From positions 868,001 through 932,000 of the forward strand of contig NZ_CP014209.1 of NCBI RefSeq assembly GCF_001636295.1: a stretch of DNA of 64,000 bases, read 5' to 3'. Shown piece after piece: positions 40,673-49,369 of the stretch. Within the stretch, counting starts at the first letter, position 1. Each line of letters begins with the position of its first letter. The translations under genes and the position numbers were made by a program. This DNA is from Isoptericola dokdonensis DS-3 (lineage in GTDB: Bacteria; Actinomycetota; Actinomycetes; Actinomycetales; Cellulomonadaceae). Below the pieces are notes generated by a model that was not told the DNA's origin, made no database searches, and saw only the letters and a list, made by a program, of their open reading frames with translations.

Positions 40673-40866
40673 GTCGCCGTGGGCCCGCCGTGCAGCACGA
40701 GGACCACGGCGGCTCCGGCCATCGCGAGAGGGGCGGCCAGGAGGAGCCACCGCTCACGGCGCCGGTTCGTCTCCGTCTCGTCGCGCAGCGCGTCGTCGTC
40801 GAGCGTGGCCCACCAGTCCGACCGGTCGTCGGGAGGCTCGTCCGTCGCGGCGTGGCGTGGCGTCAT
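40669..40866 (-). CDS. Small membrane protein of the GT2/HK operon
   Basis: This 65-residue protein is acidic at the N-terminus (MTPRHAATDEPPDDRSDWW, charged to about residue 40), has one hydrophobic segment (about residues 43-60) and a short Gly/Pro tail. The ATG at 40866 overlaps the GT2 stop by 4 bases and its stop overlaps the histidine kinase start by 4 bases, which supports it as a real coupled gene. Function unknown; a membrane partner of the synthase or kinase is possible. Confidence 0.6.
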   Translation of the reverse strand: MTPRHAATDEPPDDRSDWWATLDDDALRDETETNRRRERWLLLAAPLAMAGAAVVLVLHGGPTAT

Positions 40867-42335
40867 CCCATCACCCTTCCCGTCTTCTCGGTCTTGTCCC
40901 AGGTCGCCGCCGCGCCCTGCGCCTCCTTGAGGTAGGAGTCGAGCGTGACGGCGCACAGCAGGGGTCCGAACCCGACGACGTACAGCAGCAGGCTCGTCAC
41001 CCACCGCCACCGCACGACGCCGTCCAGGAGCTTGAGCAGCCAGGCGAGCATCATCGCCACCAGGGGCCAGGCGTACAGCACGTACAGCAGCACCGTGCGG
41101 GTCTCCTGGGTCACGTCGATCCCGACGAGCTCGAGCCAGGTGTTCGGACGCCAGGCCGCCACCATGACCACGATCGCGCCGAGGCCCGGGAAGGCGAGGC
41201 CCTCGAACCACGCGCGCCGGGCGGTGCGGTGGTCCAGCATGAGGGTGAGCAGGGTGACGTAGACGTAGGCCACGACGGCGAGCCACCAGAGCCAGGTGAA
41301 GAGCTCCAGGGCGGCGACGTCGTTCACCGCATGGAGCACGACCAGACCCACCGAGGCGAGCACGGCCGCGACCGGCAGGCCGAACACCGAGAACCAGACG
41401 ACCCCGAACGAGACCGACCCCAGCCGGTGGTCGCGCGAGGGCCGGAACCAGACCTTGCGGAACCGGGACGTGATCTGCACGTTCCCGCGGGCCCACCGCA
41501 GCCGCTGCTTCCACAGGGCCCGGATCGACGCCGGTTCCTCGGCGAGCACGTGGACCGTGGGGTCGAACACGACGCGACGCCCGCCGAGCTGGGTGAGGAA
41601 CGTCGTGCAGGTGTCCTCCGCGAGCGTGGTGGTGTCGATCTCCCCGCCGATCGCCTCCAGGTTGACCCGCGAGTGGAGCTGGGCGCCGCCCGCCAGGCAG
41701 GCCATCGCCCCGAGCACGTTCTGCGCGCGGCGCGCGGCCGCCTGCGCGGCGACGTACTCGAACCCGACGAACCGGGCCACCGCGGCGGGACGCCGGCTGC
41801 CCTCGGCGATGTAGCCCGTCACGGCACCGATCTCGGGGTCGGCCAGGTGCCGGGTCATCCGGCGCAGGGACTCCGGCGCGAAGATGACGTCGGCGTCCAT
41901 GACGAGCAGCGCCTCCATCCAGTCGTCCGCGAGCGCCTGGCGGATGCCGTGGTTGAGGGTGTGCGCCTTGCCCTGCCCGCCCTGCTCGCGGCGCAGGTGC
42001 CGGATGCGTCCCGGGTAGCGGGCGGCCATCGCCCGGGCGACGTCGGGGGTGTCGTCGGTGCTGGCGTCGTCGACGACGAGCACGCGCAACCGGTCCGGGG
42101 GGTACTCGAGGTGCATGAGCCGCTCGAGGGACGGCTCCAGCACGGCGCCCTCGTTCCAGGCCGGCAGCACCACGACGACGCGCGGCAGGTAGGGCGCCGA
42201 CCGCGGCCAGTGGTTCGTCACGGCATGGACCGGCACGAGCAGGTACTGGTAGACGCCGACGACGACCGGCACGGCCCCCAGGGCGACCGCCGCGACGCAG
42301 AGGACCTCCAGGACCTGGAGCAGGACGTCCGTCAC
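40863..42335 (-). CDS. Processive family-2 glycosyltransferase (membrane polysaccharide synthase)
   Basis: This 490-residue protein has an N-terminal membrane segment (about residues 4-32), a cytoplasmic GT2 domain, and about five C-terminal helices. It carries the processive-synthase set: VVDDASTDD (88-95), DAD (147-149), AED (239-241) and QRLRW (277-281). Cellulose, hyaluronan and PNAG synthases share this QxxRW pattern, so it probably polymerises a sugar and passes it through the membrane. The donor sugar is unknown. It overlaps the PHP and small protein genes by 4 bases each. Confidence 0.88.
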   Translation of the reverse strand: MTDVLLQVLEVLCVAAVALGAVPVVVGVYQYLLVPVHAVTNHWPRSAPYLPRVVVVLPAWNEGAVLEPSLERLMHLEYPPDRLRVLVVDDASTDDTPDVARAMAARYPGRIRHLRREQGGQGKAHTLNHGIRQALADDWMEALLVMDADVIFAPESLRRMTRHLADPEIGAVTGYIAEGSRRPAAVARFVGFEYVAAQAAARRAQNVLGAMACLAGGAQLHSRVNLEAIGGEIDTTTLAEDTCTTFLTQLGGRRVVFDPTVHVLAEEPASIRALWKQRLRWARGNVQITSRFRKVWFRPSRDHRLGSVSFGVVWFSVFGLPVAAVLASVGLVVLHAVNDVAALELFTWLWWLAVVAYVYVTLLTLMLDHRTARRAWFEGLAFPGLGAIVVMVAAWRPNTWLELVGIDVTQETRTVLLYVLYAWPLVAMMLAWLLKLLDGVVRWRWVTSLLLYVVGFGPLLCAVTLDSYLKEAQGAAATWDKTEKTGRVMG

Positions 42336-43072
42336 GGCTCCCCCGCGAGCCACCGGTAGGCACCGACGTCCCCGGCGTGGTGGGCGTCGGTCGACGCGAC
42401 GAGCGGGACGCCCGCGGCGCGCAGCTCGGCGACGACCCGGTCGCCGGGGCACCGCCACTTCTCGTTGATCTCGACGACGCCGTCGGCCGCGAGCAGCGCG
42501 GCGACGAGGGCCGTGAGGTGGTCGTCGTCGACGTGGGACTCGTCCAGCCCGACCTTGGGCAGGACGGAGAACGGGTGCGCGAGCTGCGCCGGCCCGGAGG
42601 CGGCGAGGGCGTTCACGTAGGCGGTCACGAGATGCCCGACGACGTCGGCCGGGTCCAGGCCGGCCGCGAGGCGCTCCCGCGTGGCAGAGGGTGACCAGGG
42701 TCCGTCGGGTGCGGGGAGCTGGTGGTCCGCGAGGAGCACCCGGCCGGGACCTGCGCGGGTGCCGACGGCGGCCAGGACGTCGGCGGGCGCGTCCACGGTT
42801 CCGGCGGTGTCGAGGATCTTCGCCTCGATGCCGGTGCGGACCGTCAGCCCGTCGGGGACGTCGAGCGCGGCGACGGCGGCGAGGAAGTCCGGCACGTGGG
42901 TCGCGGCGACCCGGACGTGCTCCACCATGCGGATCCGGGTCAGGCCTCGTCGGGTCGCGGCGGCGAGGTTCTCCGCCGGGGTGCTGTGCGCGTCGTCCGA
43001 GAAGGTGGAGTGCACGTGGTGGTCGCCCCGCAGGTCGACGCCACCGCGGGCGGCGGTGCCGGCGTCCGTCAC
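42332..43072 (-). CDS. PHP-domain phosphoesterase
   Basis: This 246-residue protein has the PHP metal-binding motif DHHVHSTFSDDAHSTPAENL at its N-terminus, then MVEHVRV and late STDAHH with DAH as metal ligands. PHP proteins include histidinol-phosphate phosphatases and polymerase-associated nucleases. As a stand-alone enzyme in this operon it probably removes a phosphate from a sugar or glycan intermediate, an inference only. The GTG start overlaps the ATP-grasp stop, and its stop overlaps the GT2 start (GTGA). Confidence 0.8.
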   Translation of the reverse strand: MTDAGTAARGGVDLRGDHHVHSTFSDDAHSTPAENLAAATRRGLTRIRMVEHVRVAATHVPDFLAAVAALDVPDGLTVRTGIEAKILDTAGTVDAPADVLAAVGTRAGPGRVLLADHQLPAPDGPWSPSATRERLAAGLDPADVVGHLVTAYVNALAASGPAQLAHPFSVLPKVGLDESHVDDDHLTALVAALLAADGVVEINEKWRCPGDRVVAELRAAGVPLVASTDAHHAGDVGAYRWLAGEP

Positions 43073-44064
43073 CGCTCCCCCGGGCCGGCCGCTGCCTCGA
43101 GGGCGGGCAGGACCTCGTCGAGCGGGAGGAACCTGTCCTCCAGGAACCGGACGTTCGCGACCTCGCGGAAGTCGAGGCGGGCAGGGACCGGCCGCCCGAG
43201 CACGGCGTCGAGCGTGATCGACGGCATGTCGACCCCGGACGCGACGGTCAGGGGCATGGCGCCCGGGAACCGCGGGTTCACCTCCAGCAGGGCGGGCACG
43301 CCGTCGGCGTCGCGCTTGAGCTGGACGTTGGCGACGGTCGTCAGGCCGATGACGCGGGCGACCTCCGCGGCGGTCGCGATCAGCTCCTCGTCGTGCACCG
43401 TCACGCCGGCCACGGACACGCCGGAGTCGACGCGCAGGCGGGCCCGCGGCACGGCCGCCACGACGTGGCCGTCCAGGTCCGCCAGCACGTCCACGGAGTA
43501 CTCGTCGCCGGGCAGCAGCTCCTGGACGAGCAGGTCCTCGGCGGCGCTGGTCGCGACCAGCTCGGCATGGTCGGTGACGAGCCGTACCCCCCGCGAACCG
43601 GCGCCGCGGCGCGGCTTGACGATCACCGGGAAGGTCCACCCCTCGTCGGCGCCCTGCGTGCCGAGCAGCTCCGTGCGGGGCACGCGCAGGTGCGGTGCGC
43701 ACGCCCGGGCCAGCGCGAGCTTGTCGAGCGCCGTCTCGAGGGTCTCCAGGGACGGCGAGGCCAGGACGGTGCCGACGTCCGCCAGCCGGTCGCGCGCCGC
43801 CGCCAGCCGCGGCAGCTCGACGTCGACGGTGGCGAACAGCACCTCGACACGGTCCCGGTCGCACAGCGCCACGACCTCGTCGACGAACCCGTCCGCCAGT
43901 CCGGGCGGGACGAGCCGGCGCCGGTCCGCCTCGACGAGGTAGATCCCGCTGGCCCACCGGTCCATGTCGGCGGCGTGCACCGCGACGTCGCCCCGGGCCA
44001 GCAGCGAACGGATCACGGCCACCCCGGCGGGTCCTCCCGCACCGGTCACCAGCACTCGCGTCAT
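43069..44064 (-). CDS. ATP-grasp carboxylate-amine ligase
   Basis: This 331-residue protein has a Rossmann start MTRVLVTGAGGPAGVAVIRSLLARG, an ATP-grasp domain with FPVIVKPRRGAGSRGV and the Mg-binding LLEVNPRFPG. It resembles CPSase-like and PylC-type ATP-grasp ligases that join a carboxylate to an amine with ATP. In this operon the amine could be the deacetylated sugar made by the PIG-L domain, which is inference. The ATG at 44064 lies 14 bases after the RR-PIG-L gene stop; the next start overlaps by 4 bases. Confidence 0.82.
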   Translation of the reverse strand: MTRVLVTGAGGPAGVAVIRSLLARGDVAVHAADMDRWASGIYLVEADRRRLVPPGLADGFVDEVVALCDRDRVEVLFATVDVELPRLAAARDRLADVGTVLASPSLETLETALDKLALARACAPHLRVPRTELLGTQGADEGWTFPVIVKPRRGAGSRGVRLVTDHAELVATSAAEDLLVQELLPGDEYSVDVLADLDGHVVAAVPRARLRVDSGVSVAGVTVHDEELIATAAEVARVIGLTTVANVQLKRDADGVPALLEVNPRFPGAMPLTVASGVDMPSITLDAVLGRPVPARLDFREVANVRFLEDRFLPLDEVLPALEAAAGPGER

Positions 44065-44078
44065 CGTGCGTCCTTCCG

Positions 44079-45137
44079 TCAGTGGAGCGGGCTCTGGCCG
44101 TGCACGCCCGCATGGTCGCCGACCAGCAGCCCGAGGCGCCCGACGGCACGCAGCGCCTCCATCGGCTCGGCGTAGGTGCCGACGCCGAACCTCGACCAGT
44201 AGCGGGCGGTCGCCCGCACCGACTCGGGCTGCATGTAGTCGCGGTGCGCCTGCGACGCGAAGGCGGCGAGCATCCGCAGCTTCGTCTCGATGTGCTCGTC
44301 GACGGGCGAGAAGCGGGCGGGCTTGAAGTCGATCGTGGCCGAGGGGCTCTGGTAGCACAGCACCGTGGGGACGCGCCGTGCCGCGACCTCGACGCCCTGG
44401 TGGACGGCCCGGTGGTCCTGGTGGCGGTCGTTGGCGGTGTGGGTGTACACGATGGTCGGGTCGACGTCGGCGACGACCTCCTCGATCGCCCGGATGACCG
44501 CCGCGAGCGGCTCCATCCGGGTGTCCTCGAAGTCGAGCAGCACCAGGTCGGCACCGATGACGGCGGCGGCCGCCCGCGACTCGTGCTCCCGCGCCGACGG
44601 CTGCCCGCCGACCGCGCCGCGGGACAGGGTGAGCACGGTGACGTCGTCGCCGATCGCGCGGTGCGCGGCCAGCGTGGCCCCGGCGCCGATCTCCACGTCG
44701 TCGGGGTGAGCGCCGACCGCGAGCACGCGTTCGCGGGGCGTCGGGGTGCCGGCCTGGCGGGCTCTCTCGACGAGCGTCCGCGCCCGGTCCACCAGCCTGG
44801 CGGAGTCGAGCGGCTTCACGAGGAACTCGTCGGCGTCGTCGCGCAGGGCCTCGACCGCGTAGTCGACGCTCGCGTACGCCGTCATGACGATGACCGGCAG
44901 GCGTGACCCCTCGGCACGGATCGCCCGGACGACCTCGAGACCCGACATGCCCGGCAGCTCGATGTCGGTCACCAGCAGGTCGAAACGCTCGGCCCGCAGC
45001 CGCGCCAGCGCCGACACGCCGTCCTCGACCACCGCCGTCTCCATGCCGCCCGTCCGCCGCAGCACCGTGGCCACGTAGATCGCGGCGTCCGGGTCGTCCT
45101 CGACGACGAGCACCCGGACCGGTCGTGCATCCTCCAC
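44079..45137 (-). CDS. Response-regulator receiver domain fused to a PIG-L/LmbE deacetylase
   Basis: This 352-residue protein joins a receiver domain (residues 7-125: acidic EDD at 13-15, phospho-Asp58, Thr86, Lys108) to a PIG-L-type metal deacetylase domain (about 135-340, with AHPDD at 143-147 and a further His/Asp cluster NDRHQDH). PIG-L enzymes remove acetyl groups from N-acetyl sugars. The receiver has replaced the usual DNA-binding output, so deacetylation may be switched by the kinase of the same operon. The start at 45137 has GGGGGAGG spaced 6 bases before GTG. Confidence 0.85.
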   Translation of the reverse strand: MEDARPVRVLVVEDDPDAAIYVATVLRRTGGMETAVVEDGVSALARLRAERFDLLVTDIELPGMSGLEVVRAIRAEGSRLPVIVMTAYASVDYAVEALRDDADEFLVKPLDSARLVDRARTLVERARQAGTPTPRERVLAVGAHPDDVEIGAGATLAAHRAIGDDVTVLTLSRGAVGGQPSAREHESRAAAAVIGADLVLLDFEDTRMEPLAAVIRAIEEVVADVDPTIVYTHTANDRHQDHRAVHQGVEVAARRVPTVLCYQSPSATIDFKPARFSPVDEHIETKLRMLAAFASQAHRDYMQPESVRATARYWSRFGVGTYAEPMEALRAVGRLGLLVGDHAGVHGQSPLH

Positions 45138-45247
45138 CGCGATCCTCCCCCGCACCTCGTCCGATGAGGTCACGATGCCAAAGGACGGTCGAGGGCGCGC
45201 GAGGAGCGGTCCCCACCGCCGCACGCCGGGGCACGTCCCGTGGCCCG

Positions 45248-46249
45248 TCAGCCGCGGCGAACCCTCCGGGCTGTGGCCACCGTGGCGGCGACGCGGGGCA
45301 CCGTCCAGGCGGCGGCCAGCGCGAGGGCGACCCCGAGGAGCGTCTCGCCGACCCGTTCGGCGAACCAGTGCCCGGCGTGGGTCTCGTCGCCGACCAGCAG
45401 CAGGGACAGCACGAGCAAGGTCGAGAAGAAGGGCATGACGTACCAGCGGCTGCCCGCGGTCGCGGCGGCCCCGGCGAGGGCGACCACCACGAGCAGCGCC
45501 CGGACGCCGTCGCTCGGTCCCGCGAGCGCGATCACGCAGGCCAGCAGCGACCCGGCCAGGACGCTCAGCGACCGCCCGACCTCCCGCACGTGCGCGTCCC
45601 GCAGGCGTGGACGGCTCACGAGCAGCGCCGTCGTGCAGGCCCAGCCCGGGTGGTCGAGGCCGAGGGCCAGGCCGATCGCGGCCGCCACCGCGCCCGCGAC
45701 GCCGATCTGCACCCCGTAGACCAGCATCGCGCGCCGCGCCGGCACGGGCCGGGCCGGCGGCTGCGGCACGTCCCGCTCCGGCCAGGCGAGGGACACGAGC
45801 CAGGCGTACACCGAGCCCGCGAGCATCAGCAGAGCCATGCCTGCCGCCGACCCCACCGAGTCGAACGACAGCCCCGCCCCCACCAGCGGCAGCCCCAGCG
45901 CCATCGCCAGCGGGGCGAGGCGTCGGCCCGGCACGGCGACGGCGGCCGCGACGGCGACGCACAGCGCGAACACCGTCAGCACGGCGACGACCGGGTAGGG
46001 CGCGACGACGGAGCCGATCACCATCGAGACGCCGGCCAGCGCACCCACCCCGACCACACCGGCCCGACGCCGCCGGCTCGCCGGCAGGCCGACCGCAGCC
46101 GCCGGCAGCACGCCGACCGCCAGCGCGAGCCCCCGCGCCGGGTCGTCGAAGGCCACGACGGTCGCCGGCGCCGCGTACGCGACACCCAGCCCGAGGCGCG
46201 ACCACGACCAGCTCAGCGGCCCTCGTTCCGGGCTGTCCGACGACGGCAT
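45248..46249 (-). CDS. FUSC-type aromatic-acid-exporter-like membrane protein
   Basis: This 333-residue protein has about ten hydrophobic segments arranged as two halves of five to six around a short hydrophilic central loop (PERDVPQPPARPVPARR). This is like FUSC (fusaric acid resistance) proteins, but shorter, lacking their long cytoplasmic domain. It is upstream of the RR-PIG-L operon on the same strand with a 110-base gap, so co-transcription is possible but not shown. The ATG at 46249 lies 6 bases after TAGCGT and appears leaderless. The substrate is unknown. Confidence 0.75.
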   Translation of the reverse strand: MPSSDSPERGPLSWSWSRLGLGVAYAAPATVVAFDDPARGLALAVGVLPAAAVGLPASRRRRAGVVGVGALAGVSMVIGSVVAPYPVVAVLTVFALCVAVAAAVAVPGRRLAPLAMALGLPLVGAGLSFDSVGSAAGMALLMLAGSVYAWLVSLAWPERDVPQPPARPVPARRAMLVYGVQIGVAGAVAAAIGLALGLDHPGWACTTALLVSRPRLRDAHVREVGRSLSVLAGSLLACVIALAGPSDGVRALLVVVALAGAAATAGSRWYVMPFFSTLLVLSLLLVGDETHAGHWFAERVGETLLGVALALAAAWTVPRVAATVATARRVRRG

Positions 46250-46255
46250 GCGGCC

Positions 46256-46261
46256 ACGCTA
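46256..46261 (-). promoter_or_regulatory. -10 element of the leaderless FUSC-like gene
   Basis: TAGCGT on the minus strand (46261-46256) ends 6 bases before the ATG at 46249; there is no ribosome-binding site in front of the gene. Confidence 0.5.
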
Positions 46262-46291
46262 GCCGCGGCCACCACGTCCTGCGCGACGTCC

Positions 46292-46310
46292 CTCAGCGAC
46301 GCGGGTCGTG
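46292..46310. repeat. Left copy of a 19-bp direct repeat flanking gad
   Basis: CTCAGCGACGCGGGTCGTG is identical to 47962-47980, in the same orientation. The base on each side differs. The left copy is in the non-coding 285-base stretch between the FUSC-like gene and gad. The 285-base stretch otherwise holds only a probable gad leader. Confidence 0.85.
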
Positions 46311-46321
46311 ACCAGGTGTCG
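46311..46321. repeat. 11-bp inverted repeat, left copy
   Basis: ACCAGGTGTCG immediately follows the left direct repeat. Its exact reverse complement CGACACCTGGT is at 47926-47936, just after the gad stop. Confidence 0.7.
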
Positions 46322-46534
46322 ACGGCACCTCGGACGTCGACAGCCGGGCAGCCGCCGTGAAGCCGGGCACCACGTCGTTCGGCAGCATCGCGTCGATAGG
46401 CGTCCGACGGCGAACGGGTCGACACTCGGAGGAGCTCGAGAACACGGCGGCGACCGCTGGGTCCAGATCCGGAGTGACTGGCTCCACGCACGTCGGGCAC
46501 ACCCTGTGCCGAGGACCGGGCGGAGGAGCAGACC

Positions 46535-47908
46535 ATGGGGACCCTGCCGCACGACGACGACGCAGAGATGTTCGGCAACCGCTTCGCCATCGAGGAGGTG
46601 CCGACCAGCAGCTTTCCCACCGGCGGCATGTCCGCCGTCGACGCGATGCGGCTGGTCGGGGAGGACCTGGCCCTGGAGGGCGACCCGGCCCGCAACCTGG
46701 CGACGTTCGTGACCACCTGGATGGAGCCCGAGGCGCAGCGGGTGATCGCCGCGAACCTGCACCGGAACTTCATCGACCACGCGGAGTACCCCCGGACGGC
46801 GGAGATCGAGCAGCGGTGCATCCGCATGCTCGCCGACCTGTTCCACGCCCCCGGGGAGACGACGGGGGCCCGCACGCAGGGGTCCTCGGAGGCGATCATG
46901 CTGGGCGCGCTGTCGCTGAAGTGGAACTGGCGCAAGCGCCGCGAGTCCGCCGGTGCGTCGACGTCCAGCCCGAACCTCGTGTTCGGCGGCGACGTCCACG
47001 TCGTGTGGGAGAAGTTCTGCCGGTACTTCGACGTCGAACCCCGGATCGTCCCGTTGAAGCCCGGCAAGTACACGATCGGCCCGGAGGACGTCGCACCGCA
47101 CGTCGACGAGAACACGATCGGGGTGGCCGCCGTCCTCGGCACCACGTTCACCGGGCACAAGGACGACGTCGTCGGCATCGACCAGCTCCTCGTGCGGCTC
47201 AAGCAGGAGCGCGGGATCGACGTCCCCCTGCACGTCGACGCCGCGAGCGGCGGCTTCGTGTGGCCGTTCCTCTACCCCGACTCGCCGTGGGACTTCCGCC
47301 TCGAGCAGGTCCGGTCCATCAACGTGTCCGGCCACAAGTTCGGGCTCGTCTACCCCGGCATCGGCTGGCTGATCTTCCGCGAACGGTCCGACCTCGCGCC
47401 GGAGCTCGTCTTCGAGGAGAACTACCTCGGCAAGACCGACGCGACGTTCACCCTGAACTTCTCCACGGGCTCCGCGATGGTCCTCGCGCAGTACTACAAC
47501 CTGGTGCGGTACGGCCGCCACGGATACACCTATGTCATGCGCAACATGCAGCTCAACGCCCGTGTCCTGGCAGAGAAGCTGCAGGCCATGGGTCGCTTCG
47601 AGCTGATCGGGGCCGACGAGGAGCAGCTGCCGCTGGTCGCGTTCCGCCTCGCGGAACCCCAGGCGTACGACGAGTTCGACATCGCCTGGCAGCTGTCCGC
47701 CGAACGCGGCTGGATGGTCCCGGCGTACACCTTGCCGCCCGACGCGCAGGACGTCACGATCATGCGGGCTCTCGTCAAGCAGACGCTCAGCCGCGAACAC
47801 GTCGACACCCTTGCACGGGACATCGAGGAGGCCTGCGCGACCCTGGACAAGAAGGGTGGCGTCCACGAGTCGGAACGGCGCAAGGTCGTCACCGGCAGCG
47901 GACACTGA
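46535..47908 (+). CDS. gadB: Glutamate decarboxylase
   Basis: This 457-residue PLP enzyme of the group II decarboxylases matches bacterial glutamate decarboxylase: HVDAASGGFVWPFLYP, the PLP lysine K268 in NVSGHKFGLVYPG and EENYLGKTDATFTLNFSTGS. It converts glutamate to GABA in the cytoplasm, consuming a proton, a classical acid-stress function. No GABA antiporter is adjacent. A GGAGGAG site precedes the ATG. It sits in a segment bracketed by a direct repeat (46292 and 47962) and an inverted repeat (46311 and 47926), which suggests acquisition. Confidence 0.93.
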   Translation: MGTLPHDDDAEMFGNRFAIEEVPTSSFPTGGMSAVDAMRLVGEDLALEGDPARNLATFVTTWMEPEAQRVIAANLHRNFIDHAEYPRTAEIEQRCIRMLADLFHAPGETTGARTQGSSEAIMLGALSLKWNWRKRRESAGASTSSPNLVFGGDVHVVWEKFCRYFDVEPRIVPLKPGKYTIGPEDVAPHVDENTIGVAAVLGTTFTGHKDDVVGIDQLLVRLKQERGIDVPLHVDAASGGFVWPFLYPDSPWDFRLEQVRSINVSGHKFGLVYPGIGWLIFRERSDLAPELVFEENYLGKTDATFTLNFSTGSAMVLAQYYNLVRYGRHGYTYVMRNMQLNARVLAEKLQAMGRFELIGADEEQLPLVAFRLAEPQAYDEFDIAWQLSAERGWMVPAYTLPPDAQDVTIMRALVKQTLSREHVDTLARDIEEACATLDKKGGVHESERRKVVTGSGH

Positions 47909-47925
47909 CCTGCGGGGCTCGCACC

Positions 47926-47936
47926 CGACACCTGGT
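47926..47936. repeat. 11-bp inverted repeat, right copy
   Basis: CGACACCTGGT is the reverse complement of 46311-46321. It lies 18 bases past the gad stop and 26 bases before the right direct repeat. Confidence 0.7.
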
Positions 47937-47961
47937 GGGCGCCGGACCGCGGGCGCGTGCT

Positions 47962-47980
47962 CTCAGCGACGCGGGTCGTG
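47962..47980. repeat. Right copy of the 19-bp direct repeat, at the 3' end of rhaB
   Basis: This copy of CTCAGCGACGCGGGTCGTG contains the rhaB stop codon (47963-47965) and its last codons, a typical location for an integration target at a gene end. Confidence 0.85.
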
Positions 47981-49369
47981 CCGCCGGGGCGGGTGGGTAC
48001 GGGCGACGAGGGCGCGCAGGTCCTCCAGGGTGCCGTCGAGCAGGCCGGCGGCCCGTGCCTGCACGAGGAGGTTGCCGGTGGCGGTCGCCTCGACGGGGCC
48101 GGCGAGCACGACCCGTCCGGAGAGGTCGGCGAGCCGCTGGCAGAGCAGCCGGTTGAGGCTGGCGCCGCCCACGACGTTGACGGTGTCGAGGCTGTCCCCG
48201 GTGAGCGTCTCGAGCGCATCGAGGGTGCGGGCGTAGGCGACGGCGAGGCTCTCGACGATCGAGCGCAGCACGCGGGCGGGCGACGCTCCGGCGAGGCCGG
48301 GCGCGAGGGCGACGAGCCGCGCCGGCATGTCGCCCGCGGGCACGAGCGACGGGTCCTCGACGTCGAGCACGACGGGGTCGTCGATCGTCGCGGCCTCGTC
48401 GAGGAGCGCGGGCAGGTCGGCCGGGTGACCGGCGGCCTGCCAGGCGGCGACGCACTCGTTGACGAGCCACATCCCCATGACGTTGCGCAGGTAGCGGGTG
48501 CGGCCGTCGACGCCGCCCTCGTTCGTGAAGTTCGCGGCGCGGCTCTCGGGCGTCAGGACGGGCGCGTCGGTCTCGGTGCCGATCAGCGACCAGGTCCCCG
48601 AGCAGATGTACGCCGACCCGGGACCCGGCAGCGGCACCGCGACGACGGCCGACGCCGTGTCGTGCGACCCGACGGCCACGACCGGTACCGGCCGGCCCCC
48701 GACTACCGCCGCCACGTCGGCCGTGAGGGTCCCGATCCGCTCCCCCGGCTCGACGACCGGCGCGAACAGGGCGCGCGGCAGGCCGAGCCGGGCGACGAGC
48801 GCGTCGTCCCAGTCGCCCGTGGTGACGTCGAGCAGCCCGGTGGTCGAGGCGTTGGTGCGCTCGGCCCGCCGCTCGCCGGTGAGCCAGAACGCGAGGAGGT
48901 CGGGCACGAGCAGCATCGACGTGGCGACGTCGAGCATCCCCTCGTCCCGGTCGACCGCGAGCTGGTAGAGCGTGTTGAACGGCAGGAACTGCAGCCCGTT
49001 GGCGGCGTACAGCTCGGCGCGCCCGACGACGTCGTCCACGGCGGCGACGCCGCGCGCGGTGCGCTCGTCGCGGTAGTGGTAGGGGTCGCCGAGCAGCCGG
49101 TCGCCGCGCAGCAGCCCGTAGTCCACGGCCCAGGAGTCGATGCCGATGCTGACGATCCCCGGCTCGACGTCGAACGCCTTGCGCAGCCCCTCGAGGACGT
49201 TGCGGTACAGGTCCAGGACGTCCCAGTGCAGGCCGTCCCGGGTCCGCACGGGCCGGTTGGGGAACCGGTGGACGTCCTGGACGTCGAGCGTGCCGCCGCC
49301 TACGCGGCCGATCACCACGCGACCGCTGGTCGCCCCGAGGTCGACCGCGGCGACCACGCCGGCCGTCAT
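47963..49369 (-). CDS. rhaB: Rhamnulokinase RhaB
   Basis: This 468-residue FGGY-family sugar kinase has the phosphate-1 motif AAVDLGATSGR, GIDSWAVDYGLL, and the late NVVGGASLNRLLCQ adenosine motif. It phosphorylates L-rhamnulose to rhamnulose-1-phosphate for the aldolase in the same operon. It is the last gene: its ATG overlaps the aldolase-dehydrogenase stop (ATGA). Its own stop lies in the 19-bp direct repeat that flanks gad. Confidence 0.93.
   Translation of the reverse strand: MTAGVVAAVDLGATSGRVVIGRVGGGTLDVQDVHRFPNRPVRTRDGLHWDVLDLYRNVLEGLRKAFDVEPGIVSIGIDSWAVDYGLLRGDRLLGDPYHYRDERTARGVAAVDDVVGRAELYAANGLQFLPFNTLYQLAVDRDEGMLDVATSMLLVPDLLAFWLTGERRAERTNASTTGLLDVTTGDWDDALVARLGLPRALFAPVVEPGERIGTLTADVAAVVGGRPVPVVAVGSHDTASAVVAVPLPGPGSAYICSGTWSLIGTETDAPVLTPESRAANFTNEGGVDGRTRYLRNVMGMWLVNECVAAWQAAGHPADLPALLDEAATIDDPVVLDVEDPSLVPAGDMPARLVALAPGLAGASPARVLRSIVESLAVAYARTLDALETLTGDSLDTVNVVGGASLNRLLCQRLADLSGRVVLAGPVEATATGNLLVQARAAGLLDGTLEDLRALVARTHPPRRHDPRR

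Noticed and set aside
46293..46502. Minus-strand frame of 69 codons between the FUSC-like gene and gad, ending HDPRR
   Set aside because: Its end resembles the end of rhaB only because both carry the 19-bp repeat. It has no family match and no ribosome-binding site, so I left it as a non-coding trace of duplication.
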